Assembly (NCBI RefSeq): GCF_000336635.1
Contig: NZ_AOLY01000039.1
Location: forward strand, 192,813 to 256,812
DNA from: Haloarcula japonica DSM 6131
Lineage (GTDB): Archaea > Halobacteriota > Halobacteria > Halobacteriales > Haloarculaceae
DNA: 64,000 bases
Direction: 5' to 3'
A program made the translations under genes and the position numbers. This document shows positions 25,208-33,602 of this stretch, piece by piece. The notes beneath the pieces are model-generated. The model saw nothing but the letters and a program-made list of their open reading frames with translations, was not told the DNA's origin and searched no databases. Numbering within the stretch: position 1 is the first letter of the stretch; each line of letters opens with the position of its first letter.

Positions 25208-26827
25208 TCAGTCCTCGTCCAGTACGAGGTTTCGCAGGATGTCACCGTAGGCCGGGCGCGTCACAAGCACGCCAATGAGGACGCCTACGATGGTGATGAT
25301 AGCGAACCCGGAGAGATCGCCGAGTGGCAGGACCATTAGCGGACTCATCGCCATGATCGTCGTGGCCGCCGCCGCGCCGATGACCCAGAACGCCTTGCGG
25401 AACCGGCTCTGGAACACGCGTCCTGTCTCGACTTCCCCTTGCTGCAGGATTTCATCAGCGATGATAATGAGGTCGTCCACCCCCGTTCCGATGACCGCGA
25501 TGAACCCGGCCAGATGGGAGAGGTTCAGCGGGTACTGGACGAAGGCGACGAACCCGAGGAGGATGAACACCTCGGACAGCGCCGTGACTACCATCGGGAC
25601 GACAACCTCAACCCGTTTGTACCGCATGTAGACCACGAGACTGACCGCAAGGACTGCCAGCAGTCCGGTCAACAGCGAATTCTGCTTGAACTGCTCGGCA
25701 AGTGCCGGGTCGAGCGACGAGCCGGAGTCTTCTGAGAGGTCGAGAGGTGCCGGAAGCTGCCCGGCCCGGAGGTTCAGTTCAATTTCGTTGGCCGTTTCAG
25801 CGGGATTTTCCGAACTCCCGGTTTGCATCACGTACACAGGGTCGTTTACGAAGTCGCCATCGGCGAAACTCTTGCCAAGGCCCGGCGTTACGCCCCGGGC
25901 TGTGACAACCTCACCGTTTAACGTATGGACCAGACAGCCGGGTTCGTCGTTGGAAAGTGCAGGGTCAGCCGACTCACCGGCGGTTGTTTGCTGAATATCC
26001 GAGTGGTTGTAGTTTCCACAGGGAGCCCCGTCACCGAATCCGGCATCAACCATTCGCTGTGCGAACCCATCGGCAGCATCCGGGCTGACTGTGATGTACA
26101 CTGCCCAACCAACGCCTTCCCTGTTTGCGGCTGAGATATCACTCATCTGAGAACGCTTGAGCACCTCCTCGCGGACGAAAGAGCCGTTTTCACCGCCGGG
26201 ATACACAGCGTATATTTTGACCGTCCCCCGCTCGTTCAGCAGGTCGACGAGTTCTTCTCGATCCCGGTCTGGGGCAGTAATGCTGAGGAAGTGTTGTCCA
26301 CCGGGAACGTTGACTATCTGGACTGACGCACCGCTGAGCGCTGAGGTCCGGAGTTTCTCATCAACGGCTTCGACCATTTGCCGACGCGTCTCCGGAGTTA
26401 CGCCGTCACGTACGTTGGTCGGCTGGTACCCGCTGTTCTCAAGTGCCGTTCGGAGCTCCTGGTGGGTGACGTTCTTTGTAACGACCTCGACAGCCCCCGT
26501 GCTTCGCTCAGAGGAGATCGGTCGGACCCGGACGTCTACTGTGTCAAGGTCAAGTTCGTCGGCCACTGTTTGCTCAAGCTGGGTCGAATCCGCCTGCGTG
26601 ACGTTGACGTTCTCAGCGGTGATGCCGACGATGGGGGCACGAAGACGGGTTCCACCGCTGAGCTGAATACCGTAGTTGAGGTTCGTTAGCTGCTCGGATG
26701 TGCTCCCCTGATTAGTTGCGTCGGCACTCGTCCCCGGGGGGACCCCTGGAACAAACAGTGCGATAGCACTGGTTAAGAGAAGCACGACCAGTACAGCGAC
26801 TCGCCAGTTTTCGCGAAGGGTACTCAT
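25208..26827 (-). CDS. secD: Protein-export membrane protein SecD
   Basis: SecD with SecF assists Sec-dependent export using ion flow. The 539-residue protein has one N-terminal helix, a large external domain of about 330 residues (GIQLSGGTRL motif at its start) and five further helices, with the conserved region IGTGVDDLIIIADE in the C-terminal bundle. Its ATG overlaps the secF stop, so translation is probably coupled. SecF is encoded first, an order seen in haloarchaea and opposite to many bacteria. It is full length for an archaeal SecD. Confidence 0.93.
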   Translation of the reverse strand: MSTLRENWRVAVLVVLLLTSAIALFVPGVPPGTSADATNQGSTSEQLTNLNYGIQLSGGTRLRAPIVGITAENVNVTQADSTQLEQTVADELDLDTVDVRVRPISSERSTGAVEVVTKNVTHQELRTALENSGYQPTNVRDGVTPETRRQMVEAVDEKLRTSALSGASVQIVNVPGGQHFLSITAPDRDREELVDLLNERGTVKIYAVYPGGENGSFVREEVLKRSQMSDISAANREGVGWAVYITVSPDAADGFAQRMVDAGFGDGAPCGNYNHSDIQQTTAGESADPALSNDEPGCLVHTLNGEVVTARGVTPGLGKSFADGDFVNDPVYVMQTGSSENPAETANEIELNLRAGQLPAPLDLSEDSGSSLDPALAEQFKQNSLLTGLLAVLAVSLVVYMRYKRVEVVVPMVVTALSEVFILLGFVAFVQYPLNLSHLAGFIAVIGTGVDDLIIIADEILQQGEVETGRVFQSRFRKAFWVIGAAAATTIMAMSPLMVLPLGDLSGFAIITIVGVLIGVLVTRPAYGDILRNLVLDED

Positions 26828-27711
26828 CGGTTCACCCCCTCATACTTGTACCAGCGAAGCAACGTAACGTTGAGTAAGTACGTATTCATTAGGTCTGCCG
26901 TCAGTCCGAGGACCAGTATCAGGCCGATGTCGGCCATCAGGCCAATCCCAAAGATTGTGGCTGCGACCGCCATCACAGTCATCGCTGCAATCGAGGTTAA
27001 CGTCATCGTCACACCGGTTCGCATCGCACGGTAGGTCGATTCGTAGAACCCACCTGAACGTCTGAGGACATGGTTGTTCAACAGAATATCCGAGTCAACA
27101 GAGTATCCGATCAGCATGAGAAACGCTGCGACGATCCCCAGTGAAAGCTTGATTCCCAGGAGATTCATTATCGCGAGCGGAATCATGATATCCGAAAACG
27201 CCGAAATAACAATGGCGATACTCGGGACAAATGTGCGGAAGAAGGCGAAGGCGAGTAGGCTCATCCCGAGGAACGCGACCCCGACACCGATGACTGCGAG
27301 ACGCTGGTTTTGACCGCCAAACAGCGGCGATGTCGTTCCGCTCCCCAGCAGCGACAGTTCTGCTGATGATTGGGCAGCGGACCGAACCGAAGACACGCTG
27401 GTTGAGTTGTCGAACGTGACGACGTATTGGCTCTCGTACGTGGAATCCGAAGTCGTCGTGATACCCTGTACTGAAACAACCGGCTCGTCAAATGTGGCTT
27501 CGATTTCCTCGTTTGTGAGCGTCGCGTTTGTCCCTACCGTTAATTCCGTCCCGCCAGTAAAGTCGATGCCCCGGTCGACTGGTGCCCCGGTGACCGCCCA
27601 CCAGCCGCCGATGACGGCGAGCGAGAGGACGAGCACCGCCAGGGGAACCGCCACCAGTTGGCGGTTCGAATACCGGGTGTAATCGACTTCCGGGACCTCG
27701 AACTCGAACAT
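26824..27711 (-). CDS. secF: Protein-export membrane protein SecF
   Basis: The 295-residue partner of SecD has six predicted helices: one near residues 20-40, a short external domain with the signature GIDFTGGTELTVG, and five C-terminal helices with IGYSVDSDILLNNHVLR, the conserved core motif. ATG at 27711. The SecF stop and the SecD start share four bases. A divergent small gene starts at 27812, so the region 27712-27811 should carry promoters for both. Confidence 0.94.
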   Translation of the reverse strand: MFEFEVPEVDYTRYSNRQLVAVPLAVLVLSLAVIGGWWAVTGAPVDRGIDFTGGTELTVGTNATLTNEEIEATFDEPVVSVQGITTTSDSTYESQYVVTFDNSTSVSSVRSAAQSSAELSLLGSGTTSPLFGGQNQRLAVIGVGVAFLGMSLLAFAFFRTFVPSIAIVISAFSDIMIPLAIMNLLGIKLSLGIVAAFLMLIGYSVDSDILLNNHVLRRSGGFYESTYRAMRTGVTMTLTSIAAMTVMAVAATIFGIGLMADIGLILVLGLTADLMNTYLLNVTLLRWYKYEGVNR

Positions 27712-27811
27712 GACCGAACGATGTGAGACGGGCCCGAATAAGCCTTCTCAATCACTGCCGCTGACATCCGCTGTGCCGTACATCTATGATACTCTATCAC
27801 GTATATCTGGT

Positions 27812-28126
27812 ATGTCCGAGCGCGCAATCAGGGTCGAACTCTCGTATCCGGCAGACCTCAGCGGATGGGGCCGCGACAAAATCGACGGCTCGCCGTTCCG
27901 TGCGTACCTCAGGAAAACACACGACACCGCCGCGTCGGGTGATGTGTGGACGGAGTTTGTCGGCGTCGGCTGCTGTGGCGACACGCTAGATTTCCCGCTT
28001 CGAGTCGAGTCCGTCGAGGGCGGCCCAGCGGTGACCGAAGACACCGAGTTCGCGTACACCGAGCGCGAGGCCTGCGGGGTCGCCGGCGGCTGGCAGGTCC
28101 AGAGCGCCGCTGGGCCGACCGAATAG
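27812..28126 (+). CDS. Conserved haloarchaeal hypothetical protein, cysteine-containing
   Basis: The 104-residue protein starts MSERAIRVELSYPADLSGWG at ATG 27812, which I prefer over the longer frame because the first 34 residues of that frame overlap the secF promoter and are not protein-like. It is acidic and has VGVGCCGDTLDFPLRV and EREACGVAGGWQV, so three cysteines and several Gly turns. This could be a small metal- or redox-linked cytoplasmic protein. I do not recognise the family. Confidence 0.65.
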   Translation: MSERAIRVELSYPADLSGWGRDKIDGSPFRAYLRKTHDTAASGDVWTEFVGVGCCGDTLDFPLRVESVEGGPAVTEDTEFAYTEREACGVAGGWQVQSAAGPTE

Positions 28127-28151
28127 GAAGAGAGGGCGGATGGAGAGCGCG

Positions 28152-28619
28152 TCAGTCCGGCAGGTAGCGCACGCTGACGACGCCTTCTGCGGTCCGGACC
28201 TCGACGCGGTCGACGCCGAGCCTGGCCGCCCGCGAGACGGTGGCCTCGTCCTTGACTACATCCGCCGCGGCCTCGGCCGTCTCATCTTCCGGAACAGTCA
28301 GGACGTGTATCTCGCCCTCGCCGGCCCGTTCGACGGTCGTTAGCTCACCGGGAGCCTGTTCGGCCGCGATTTCGGTCGTCTGTGTCGTGGGTGCGAGATC
28401 GACCGTCTCAACGGGGATGCGTCGCCGCTCGGCGACTTCGGTGACGGTGTACGTGACCTCCATCGGCGGCACCGGCTCGACTGTCCCCTCTACTACCTCG
28501 CCGGCCTCAACGCCGGGATTGTCCGACAGTGTCAACACTTGTGAGTCCGCGACGTTCCGAAGCGTCGCCGACGCGTCGTCGGCGTTCGTGACCAAAAATG
28601 TCCCTTCGATAGCTGTCAT
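28152..28619 (-). CDS. Conserved haloarchaeal protein of unknown function (DUF5812-like)
   Basis: The 155-residue acidic protein starts MTAIEGTFLVTNADDASATL and seems to hold an OB-like N-terminal half (VLTLSDNPGVEAGEVVEGTVEP) and an alpha/beta C-terminal half (GEIHVLTVPEDETAEAAADVV, then GVDRVEVRTAEGVVSVRYLPD). The start at 28619 gives the shorter and more likely N-terminus than the codon at 28625. I assign it to DUF5812 from memory, with moderate certainty. No function is known. It converges with the preceding small gene. Confidence 0.65.
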   Translation of the reverse strand: MTAIEGTFLVTNADDASATLRNVADSQVLTLSDNPGVEAGEVVEGTVEPVPPMEVTYTVTEVAERRRIPVETVDLAPTTQTTEIAAEQAPGELTTVERAGEGEIHVLTVPEDETAEAAADVVKDEATVSRAARLGVDRVEVRTAEGVVSVRYLPD

Positions 28620-28713
28620 AGGCACAGATTCGTGGCGGGCGTTCTTGCCCGTTTCGACCCGAGACCGGACTGTGTCGCATCCCGTGGGAGTTGCAAGTCG
28701 TGGGCCGGCGGCG

Positions 28714-29262
28714 CTACCTCAGCAGCCGGTGGGTCAGATATATGCCGAGTGTCGCGAGCAGCGGCGGTGCCAGGCCCGCAAGCGGGGGCAGCGAGTAGAA
28801 GAAGCCGACGACAACGCTCTGTGTCGGCTCACGAAGCTCCGCCGGGGCTGAAGTCAACAGCGCGAGGTATATCGACCCGATGAACAGGAACGCCGAAACG
28901 GCCAGGGCGCGGTCGTAGGCGACTGAGGACCCGGTTCGTCGGTGGCGGCGGGCGACAGAAAGGACTGGGGCCAGCAGCGGCGCGACCAGTAACAGTCCAA
29001 TGAACAGGAAGAAGCTCCGCGAGAAAGTGAACGTCCCGCCGCGGACACTCCCGGTTTCGGCGAGTTGCGTAATCAGGCCCAACGAGAACACGAGCGTAAT
29101 CGCCACGGACAGCAACAGTGCAACCGGGACGTAGGCTTTGAACAACAGCGAGTCGCTAGCCCGGAAGGCGTACGGGAACGCACCGGGGAGCCCGTTGTAC
29201 GGTTCGGGCCGGTCGTTGTCAGCGTCGGCTGTGACGGACTGCTCTGCCGTCGCGTCTGTCAT
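28714..29262 (-). CDS. Four-helix membrane protein, unknown function
   Basis: The 182-residue protein has an acidic N-terminus of about 42 residues, then four hydrophobic segments (about 45-67, 82-104, 120-140 and 155-178). It contains PYNGLPGAFPYAFRASDSLLFKAYVPV before the first helix, here noted in two overlapping parts. It is divergent from pgi. It resembles other small haloarchaeal multi-helix proteins with no named function. Confidence is in the gene, not in any role. Confidence 0.65.
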   Translation of the reverse strand: MTDATAEQSVTADADNDRPEPYNGLPGAFPYAFRASDSLLFKAYVPVALLLSVAITLVFSLGLITQLAETGSVRGGTFTFSRSFFLFIGLLLVAPLLAPVLSVARRHRRTGSSVAYDRALAVSAFLFIGSIYLALLTSAPAELREPTQSVVVGFFYSLPPLAGLAPPLLATLGIYLTHRLLR

Positions 29263-29388
29263 ACCTGTGGGTTAGGCGAGCGCGAGGTTAAGCGCGGTGT
29301 TGTCCGACCAGCGGTGAGAGCGGAGCCACGCCTGCTGCCAACCATGCTCTCCGGGAGTTGTTTGTACCCGCCCGTCGACACCCCCAGT

Positions 29389-30699
29389 ATGCACGTCGAT
29401 ATCGGAGCCGCGCTCGCCAGTGTCGCCGACCCGGGCGTCGAGCAAGCGACGCTTGACGAGCTGGACGAGCGGGTGGCTGCGGCCCACGAGCGAATCGAGC
29501 AGGGGCGGGATGACGACGAGTTCGGCTACGCGTCGCTGAACCTCCCCGAAGCAACCGATGCCGAGACCATCCGTGACGCTGTCGCGCCCGTCGCCGACGC
29601 CGAGTCGGTCATCACCGTCGGCATCGGTGGGTCCGCACTGGGAGCGAAAACCATCACCGAGGCGCTGGCTGAGGACCCTGACAGTCACGTCGTCCTTGAC
29701 AACGTCGACCCCGAGCACGTCCGGCGGACGCTCGGCGGCCTCTCGCTTGCTGACACTGCTATCAACGTCGTCTCCCGGTCGGGGACGACGGCGGAGACGC
29801 TGGCGAACTTCCTCGTCGTCCGCGAGGCCTACGAGGACCGCGGCGTCGACTGGACCGAGCGCATCGTCGTGACCACCGGCGATTCCGGGCCGCTCCGGGC
29901 GCTGGCCGACCAGCACGACCTGCCGACGCTACCGGTGCCCGAGGGTGTCCCTGGCCGTTTCAGCGCGCTGTCGGCGGTCGGGCTCGTCCCGCCAGCTATC
30001 CTCGGCATCGACATCGAGGGGCTGCTCGCCGGCGGTCGGAAGGCGGCCGACGACCTCGCGCCGTCGCTGTACGACTCGCCGGCCTATGCCTACGGCGCAA
30101 TGGCCTACACACTCGAAGAGGCGGGCGCGAAAGTCAATGCCGTCATGCCCTACGCCGAGCGCCTAGAGTCCTTCGGCGAGTGGTTCGCACAGCTCTGGGC
30201 CGAGAGTCTGGGTAAGGACGGGCGGGGTCAGACCCCGGCGCGGGCGCTGGGCGCGACCGACCAGCACTCCCAGCTCCAGCTGTACCGCGCCGGCTACCGC
30301 GACAAGGTCGTCACCTTCGTCCGACCGCGCGAGCGGGCCGACGTGGCGATTCCCGACCCGGACCACGAGGACCTGTCGTACCTCGCCGGGACCGACCTCG
30401 GCGGCCTCATCGACGCCGAGTACGAGGCGACGGTGGCGAGCCTGCCGGCGGCTGACCGGCCGGCGCTCGAAATAGAAATCGACCGCCTCGACGCCGAAAG
30501 CGTCGGCGAACTCCTGTACGCGATGGAAGCTGCCTGCGTCCTCGTCGGCGAACTCGCGGACGTAGAGACGTTCACCCAGCCGGCTGTCGAGTGGGGCAAA
30601 AACGCCACGCGGGCGCTCATCCGTGGCGAGGCGACAGAGGAGACGGCAGCAATCGACGACCGCGAGCGGCTGCGGATCGGCGAAACGGAGTCCCTTTAG
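29389..30699 (+). CDS. pgi: Glucose-6-phosphate isomerase
   Basis: Pgi interconverts glucose 6-phosphate and fructose 6-phosphate, mainly for gluconeogenesis and supply of sugar phosphates in haloarchaea. The 436-residue protein has GIGGSALGAKTITEAL at about residue 77, SRSGTTAETLANF, and ARALGATDQHSQLQLY, with the catalytic Glu/His/Lys pattern of the family. It ends with VEWGKNATRALI. I chose ATG 29389 (MHVDIGAALASV) since the longer frame upstream is not protein-like. The product feeds GlmS (fructose 6-phosphate) elsewhere in the window. Confidence 0.94.
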   Translation: MHVDIGAALASVADPGVEQATLDELDERVAAAHERIEQGRDDDEFGYASLNLPEATDAETIRDAVAPVADAESVITVGIGGSALGAKTITEALAEDPDSHVVLDNVDPEHVRRTLGGLSLADTAINVVSRSGTTAETLANFLVVREAYEDRGVDWTERIVVTTGDSGPLRALADQHDLPTLPVPEGVPGRFSALSAVGLVPPAILGIDIEGLLAGGRKAADDLAPSLYDSPAYAYGAMAYTLEEAGAKVNAVMPYAERLESFGEWFAQLWAESLGKDGRGQTPARALGATDQHSQLQLYRAGYRDKVVTFVRPRERADVAIPDPDHEDLSYLAGTDLGGLIDAEYEATVASLPAADRPALEIEIDRLDAESVGELLYAMEAACVLVGELADVETFTQPAVEWGKNATRALIRGEATEETAAIDDRERLRIGETESL

Positions 30700-30722
30700 G
30701 CCGGCGCAACGGACTGCCGATA

Positions 30723-31865
30723 ATGGACGACACTGCCGCGAACTGGGGTGTCCTCGCCGCTGGCCTCGGTCTCGTCGTACTCGTTGCCACGGAAACCGGC
30801 GTCGCCGGCTGGATGACACCGGGAACGACGGTCGGCCCGGTCACCACCCGTCAGGTCGCCGCCGCTGGCTTCGTCGTCGCCGCCCTTATCTTCTCACTTG
30901 TCCGTCACGGTGTACTCGACCGCAGACAGGCGGGCCTAGGCGCGACAGGCGCGGCCGGCATCGCAACGCTTGCGACGCTCGTCGCCTTCTTCGGGCCGGA
31001 GTTCCGTACTGGGGTCGAGGCGACCGTCGGAATCGCGGTCTATCTCACAGTGCTGGCCGGCGGCGTGACGGTTGCGCTGGGCTGGGCGCTGTCGACCGGC
31101 GTACCGAACGACCGGCTGTACACGGTTGCCAGAGCGCTCTCGGTCGCAACAGGAATCGGGCTGGCCGGCTTCCTCGTGGGCACAGTGTTCGCCCAGTTCG
31201 TCGTTCTCGGGGCCGCGGCGGGAGGGCTGGTCAGCGCCGCGGCGCTGGAAGGTGGGACTGTCACCGGTCCCGCGTACGTTACGCTCACTATCGGCATCGG
31301 CATCGGCTTCGTCGGTTTCGGGGCGGCCGTCGCCAGCCGGCTGGACCGGACCTGGGCCGATCTGGATCTAGAACTACCCGGTCTCCGTGACATCGGCTAC
31401 AGCGTCGGCGGCGTCGTCGTCCTCATGGTCGCGCTGTTTGGCTTCAGTTACCTCATTCAGTCGCTCGGCCTGGAAGCCGCTCGGAGCAGCGTCGAGGAAC
31501 TCGCCCGCGAAGACCCGTCGTTCCTGCTCGTGATGGTACCACTGGCGTTTCTGACTATCGCGCCGAGCGAGGAGTTCATCTACCGGAACCTCATCCAGAA
31601 GTACCTCTACGACGATTTCGGTGACCTCCAGGCGATTATACTCACCAGCGCCGTCTTCGGCGTCGTCCACTTCGGACAGTACGCCGCCGGTACGCCGACA
31701 CAGACAGTCCTCTCGCTGCTGTTAGTGTTCGTCCTGTCGACGCTGCTCGGCCTGAGCTATCTCAAGACCGAGAACCTGCTCGTGCCCATCATTATTCACG
31801 GGGCGTTCAACGCAATTCAGTTCCTCACATTGTACATCGAGATTACAGGAAATCCGGCAATCTGA
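30723..31865 (+). CDS. CPBP/CAAX-type intramembrane metalloprotease
   Basis: The 380-residue membrane protein has about ten hydrophobic segments. The last 110 residues hold the CPBP (Abi) core: PSEEFIYRNLIQKYL at about residue 281 with the EExxxR motif, FGVVHFGQYA with a histidine, and HGAFNAIQFL with the second histidine and an asparagine. These residues bind the metal in the family. The first 200 residues carry extra helices common in haloarchaeal versions. ATG 30723 lies 24 bases after the pgi stop. Substrate unknown. Confidence 0.88.
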   Translation: MDDTAANWGVLAAGLGLVVLVATETGVAGWMTPGTTVGPVTTRQVAAAGFVVAALIFSLVRHGVLDRRQAGLGATGAAGIATLATLVAFFGPEFRTGVEATVGIAVYLTVLAGGVTVALGWALSTGVPNDRLYTVARALSVATGIGLAGFLVGTVFAQFVVLGAAAGGLVSAAALEGGTVTGPAYVTLTIGIGIGFVGFGAAVASRLDRTWADLDLELPGLRDIGYSVGGVVVLMVALFGFSYLIQSLGLEAARSSVEELAREDPSFLLVMVPLAFLTIAPSEEFIYRNLIQKYLYDDFGDLQAIILTSAVFGVVHFGQYAAGTPTQTVLSLLLVFVLSTLLGLSYLKTENLLVPIIIHGAFNAIQFLTLYIEITGNPAI

Positions 31866-31890
31866 GCCGTCTGACTGCTGTCTGACGGGT

Positions 31891-31897
31891 GTTTATG
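31891..31897 (+). promoter_or_regulatory. TATA element of the small ribbon-helix-helix gene
   Basis: GTTTATG lies 25-31 bases before the ATG at 31922. The spacing is that of a leaderless haloarchaeal transcript and supports the 48-residue gene as a separate unit. Confidence 0.5.
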
Positions 31898-31921
31898 CAA
31901 ACGACCGTTGTAGGCGATGAC

Positions 31922-32068
31922 ATGGCTCGGCGGTTCACCATCGTCTGTGATGACGACCAAGCGCGGATTATCGAAACGCTTTCGCGGCGCTACGGCATCA
32001 CAGAGGAGGAAGTGCTGTCGCAGTTGGTCGAACTCGGACTCGAAGCCCGGGACGAACAGACCGTCTAA
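31922..32068 (+). CDS. 48-residue ribbon-helix-helix (CopG/Arc-like) DNA-binding protein
   Basis: The frame runs from ATG 31922 to TAA 32066-32068. It begins MARRFTIVCDDDQARII and continues with an ETLSRRYGITEEEVLSQLVE stretch. The pattern is that of a ribbon-helix-helix repressor: a beta strand (RFTIVCD), helix 1 (ARIIETLSRRYG), a turn, and helix 2 (EEEVLSQLVELGLEA). Codon use is haloarchaeal and a TATA box lies at the right distance. Its stop overlaps the nob1 stop on the other strand. It probably acts as a dimer on DNA. Targets unknown. Confidence 0.75.
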   Translation: MARRFTIVCDDDQARIIETLSRRYGITEEEVLSQLVELGLEARDEQTV

Positions 32069-32523
32069 GCCGGATTCTTCCGCGAGAGCGAGCTACCACA
32101 GATGGGACAGCGGTCGCGGTTCTCGTCGAACTCGCGGCCACAGCCGGCACACTGGAACAGCCACTCGCGCTGTTCGGAGATTCCCTCGCGGGCGATGACT
32201 TCGACCGCCACGTCGAGTTTCTCCGCGACGTTTTGCATCGCGTAGTCGTCGGTGACGAGTCGACTGTCGAGTTCGAACGCGGCCGCGATCAGCCGGATGT
32301 CAGTTTCCGAGAGTTCGGCGAGGTCACCAGTTTCGCTGGCGGCGCGCTCGATGCGCTCGACGGTGTTGTCCTCGGGAATATGAAGGTGCATCCCCGAACC
32401 TTCGAGGGCGTCGAAGCGATAGGCGGCCTCGTCCTCCAGTTCCTCTCTGACGAGCGGAATCGTCGCTATCTGCTCGTCGGTGTGATACTCGTTGATAAAT
32501 GCCGAGGAATCAAGAACGTACAT
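32065..32523 (-). CDS. nob1: rRNA maturation endonuclease Nob1 (PIN domain plus zinc ribbon)
   Basis: Nob1 trims the 3 prime end of 16S rRNA in archaea. The 152-residue protein begins MYVLDSSAFINEY with the first PIN aspartate, continues with further acidic PIN residues (SETDIRLIAAAFELD, VTDDYAMQNVA) and ends with a zinc ribbon (CAGCGREF, CPICGSSL). The layout and length fit archaeal Nob1. Its ATG directly abuts the stop of the PRC-barrel gene upstream, so the two are an operon. The last bases overlap the stop of the plus-strand 48-residue gene. Confidence 0.93.
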   Translation of the reverse strand: MYVLDSSAFINEYHTDEQIATIPLVREELEDEAAYRFDALEGSGMHLHIPEDNTVERIERAASETGDLAELSETDIRLIAAAFELDSRLVTDDYAMQNVAEKLDVAVEVIAREGISEQREWLFQCAGCGREFDENRDRCPICGSSLSRKNPA

Positions 32524-32763
32524 CTAGCGTTTGACGATCATGTGGTCTTTCACCGCCTTGACCCGCTCAACCGGGACAAGCAGGCGGCCCTGGTCGCTAT
32601 ACTCGAAGTTCGTGTTGCGGAGCGACTCCGCGGGGTCGATGACGAGGTTGTGCAACGCGCCCGAAGAGAAGTCCATCGTGATGTTGTAGAGACTGCCGAT
32701 CTCCGCTCCATCAGTCCCCATCACGTCCTTCCCCGACAGGTTTTCTGCGAGTATTGCAGCCAT
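32524..32763 (-). CDS. PRC-barrel domain protein
   Basis: The 79-residue protein is a single PRC-barrel (GKDVMGTDGAEIGSLYNITM, then VPVERVKAVKDHMIVKR), a small beta-barrel found in photosynthetic reaction centre H and in the RimM ribosome-maturation factor. The stop codon is followed at once by the nob1 ATG. Archaeal PRC-barrel genes beside nob1 are known, which suggests a role in 30S or rRNA maturation; this is inferred from context. Confidence 0.9.
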   Translation of the reverse strand: MAAILAENLSGKDVMGTDGAEIGSLYNITMDFSSGALHNLVIDPAESLRNTNFEYSDQGRLLVPVERVKAVKDHMIVKR

Positions 32764-32968
32764 ACCCCCTTGTTCCGAACGAGGTTACATAAACGCCACG
32801 GGGATGTCTGACGAGCGACTCGCCGTTTCCCAGTGACTGTCACGAAGGAGCGACCGCTACGCTACCATCGGCGACGTCGGCCACGCGGGTTCCTGCTGTG
32901 TCTCGGAGCACAGAAGGACCAAACTCAGTGGGCAGCAGCCCTAAGCAGGAGGCATTCGACAGGGACGC

Positions 32969-33508
32969 ATGGACCGAAACAGGCGGCAATTCCTCGGAGT
33001 CCTCACGGCCGCTGTCATGGGAACCGTTGCAGGTTGCAGTGGCGACGGCGGCGACGCGTCGTCCCCGACGGACACAGCCACACGAGCACCGACCGAAACC
33101 GGGACACCGGCGGCAACTGAAACAGCGACGGCGACTGAGACGGCCACGCCGACCGAGACGCCGACTGCCACAGCCACTGAGACACCGACGCCCACGCCGA
33201 CGGGAACGCCAGTCGACGCCGACCAAGAAGTCGCCGTCGCGCCGGGCGATTTCGTCTTCGAGCCCGAATCATTCGAGGTCCCGGTCGGCAGCACCGTCCT
33301 GTGGGTGTGGGAGGCCGGCGGCCACAACGTCAAGCCGACCGCGACACCGGAAGACAGCGACTGGTCGGGGACACCTGGAGACGATGGGACGACGTACAGT
33401 TCCGGCTACGAGTACGCCTACACGTTCGAGGTTCCTGGAGAGTACGAGTACCACTGTGTCCCCCACCAGAGCCTCGGCATGACGGGGTCGTTCACTGTAA
33501 CCGAGTGA
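32969..33508 (+). CDS. Halocyanin-type blue copper lipoprotein
   Basis: A small electron carrier on the outer face of the membrane. The 179-residue precursor has a Tat signal and lipobox (NRRQFLGVLTAAVMG, cysteine in TVAGC at about residue 22), then a Thr/Glu/Pro/Ala linker of about 50 residues with TET, TPT and TAT repeats, then a plastocyanin-like domain. The copper ligands are visible: His in EAGGHNV, and Cys, His and Met in YHCVPHQSLGM at the end. The linker is a likely O-glycosylation site. The gene is divergent from the PRC-barrel gene and 94 bases before infB. Confidence 0.92.
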   Translation: MDRNRRQFLGVLTAAVMGTVAGCSGDGGDASSPTDTATRAPTETGTPAATETATATETATPTETPTATATETPTPTPTGTPVDADQEVAVAPGDFVFEPESFEVPVGSTVLWVWEAGGHNVKPTATPEDSDWSGTPGDDGTTYSSGYEYAYTFEVPGEYEYHCVPHQSLGMTGSFTVTE

Positions 33509-33602
33509 CGCCCGATTAGCCCCACGTTCGGTCGCGCGCGTCTGATGACGACGAACTTAACTGCCACCGACGACTCGGTTCTGACAACTTCTGGAGCCAT
33601 CT

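Noticed and set aside
33060-33220. Repeated ACN/GCN pattern as a possible microsatellite or CRISPR-like repeat
   Set aside because: It encodes the Thr/Glu/Pro/Ala linker of the halocyanin precursor and is explained by that coding sequence.
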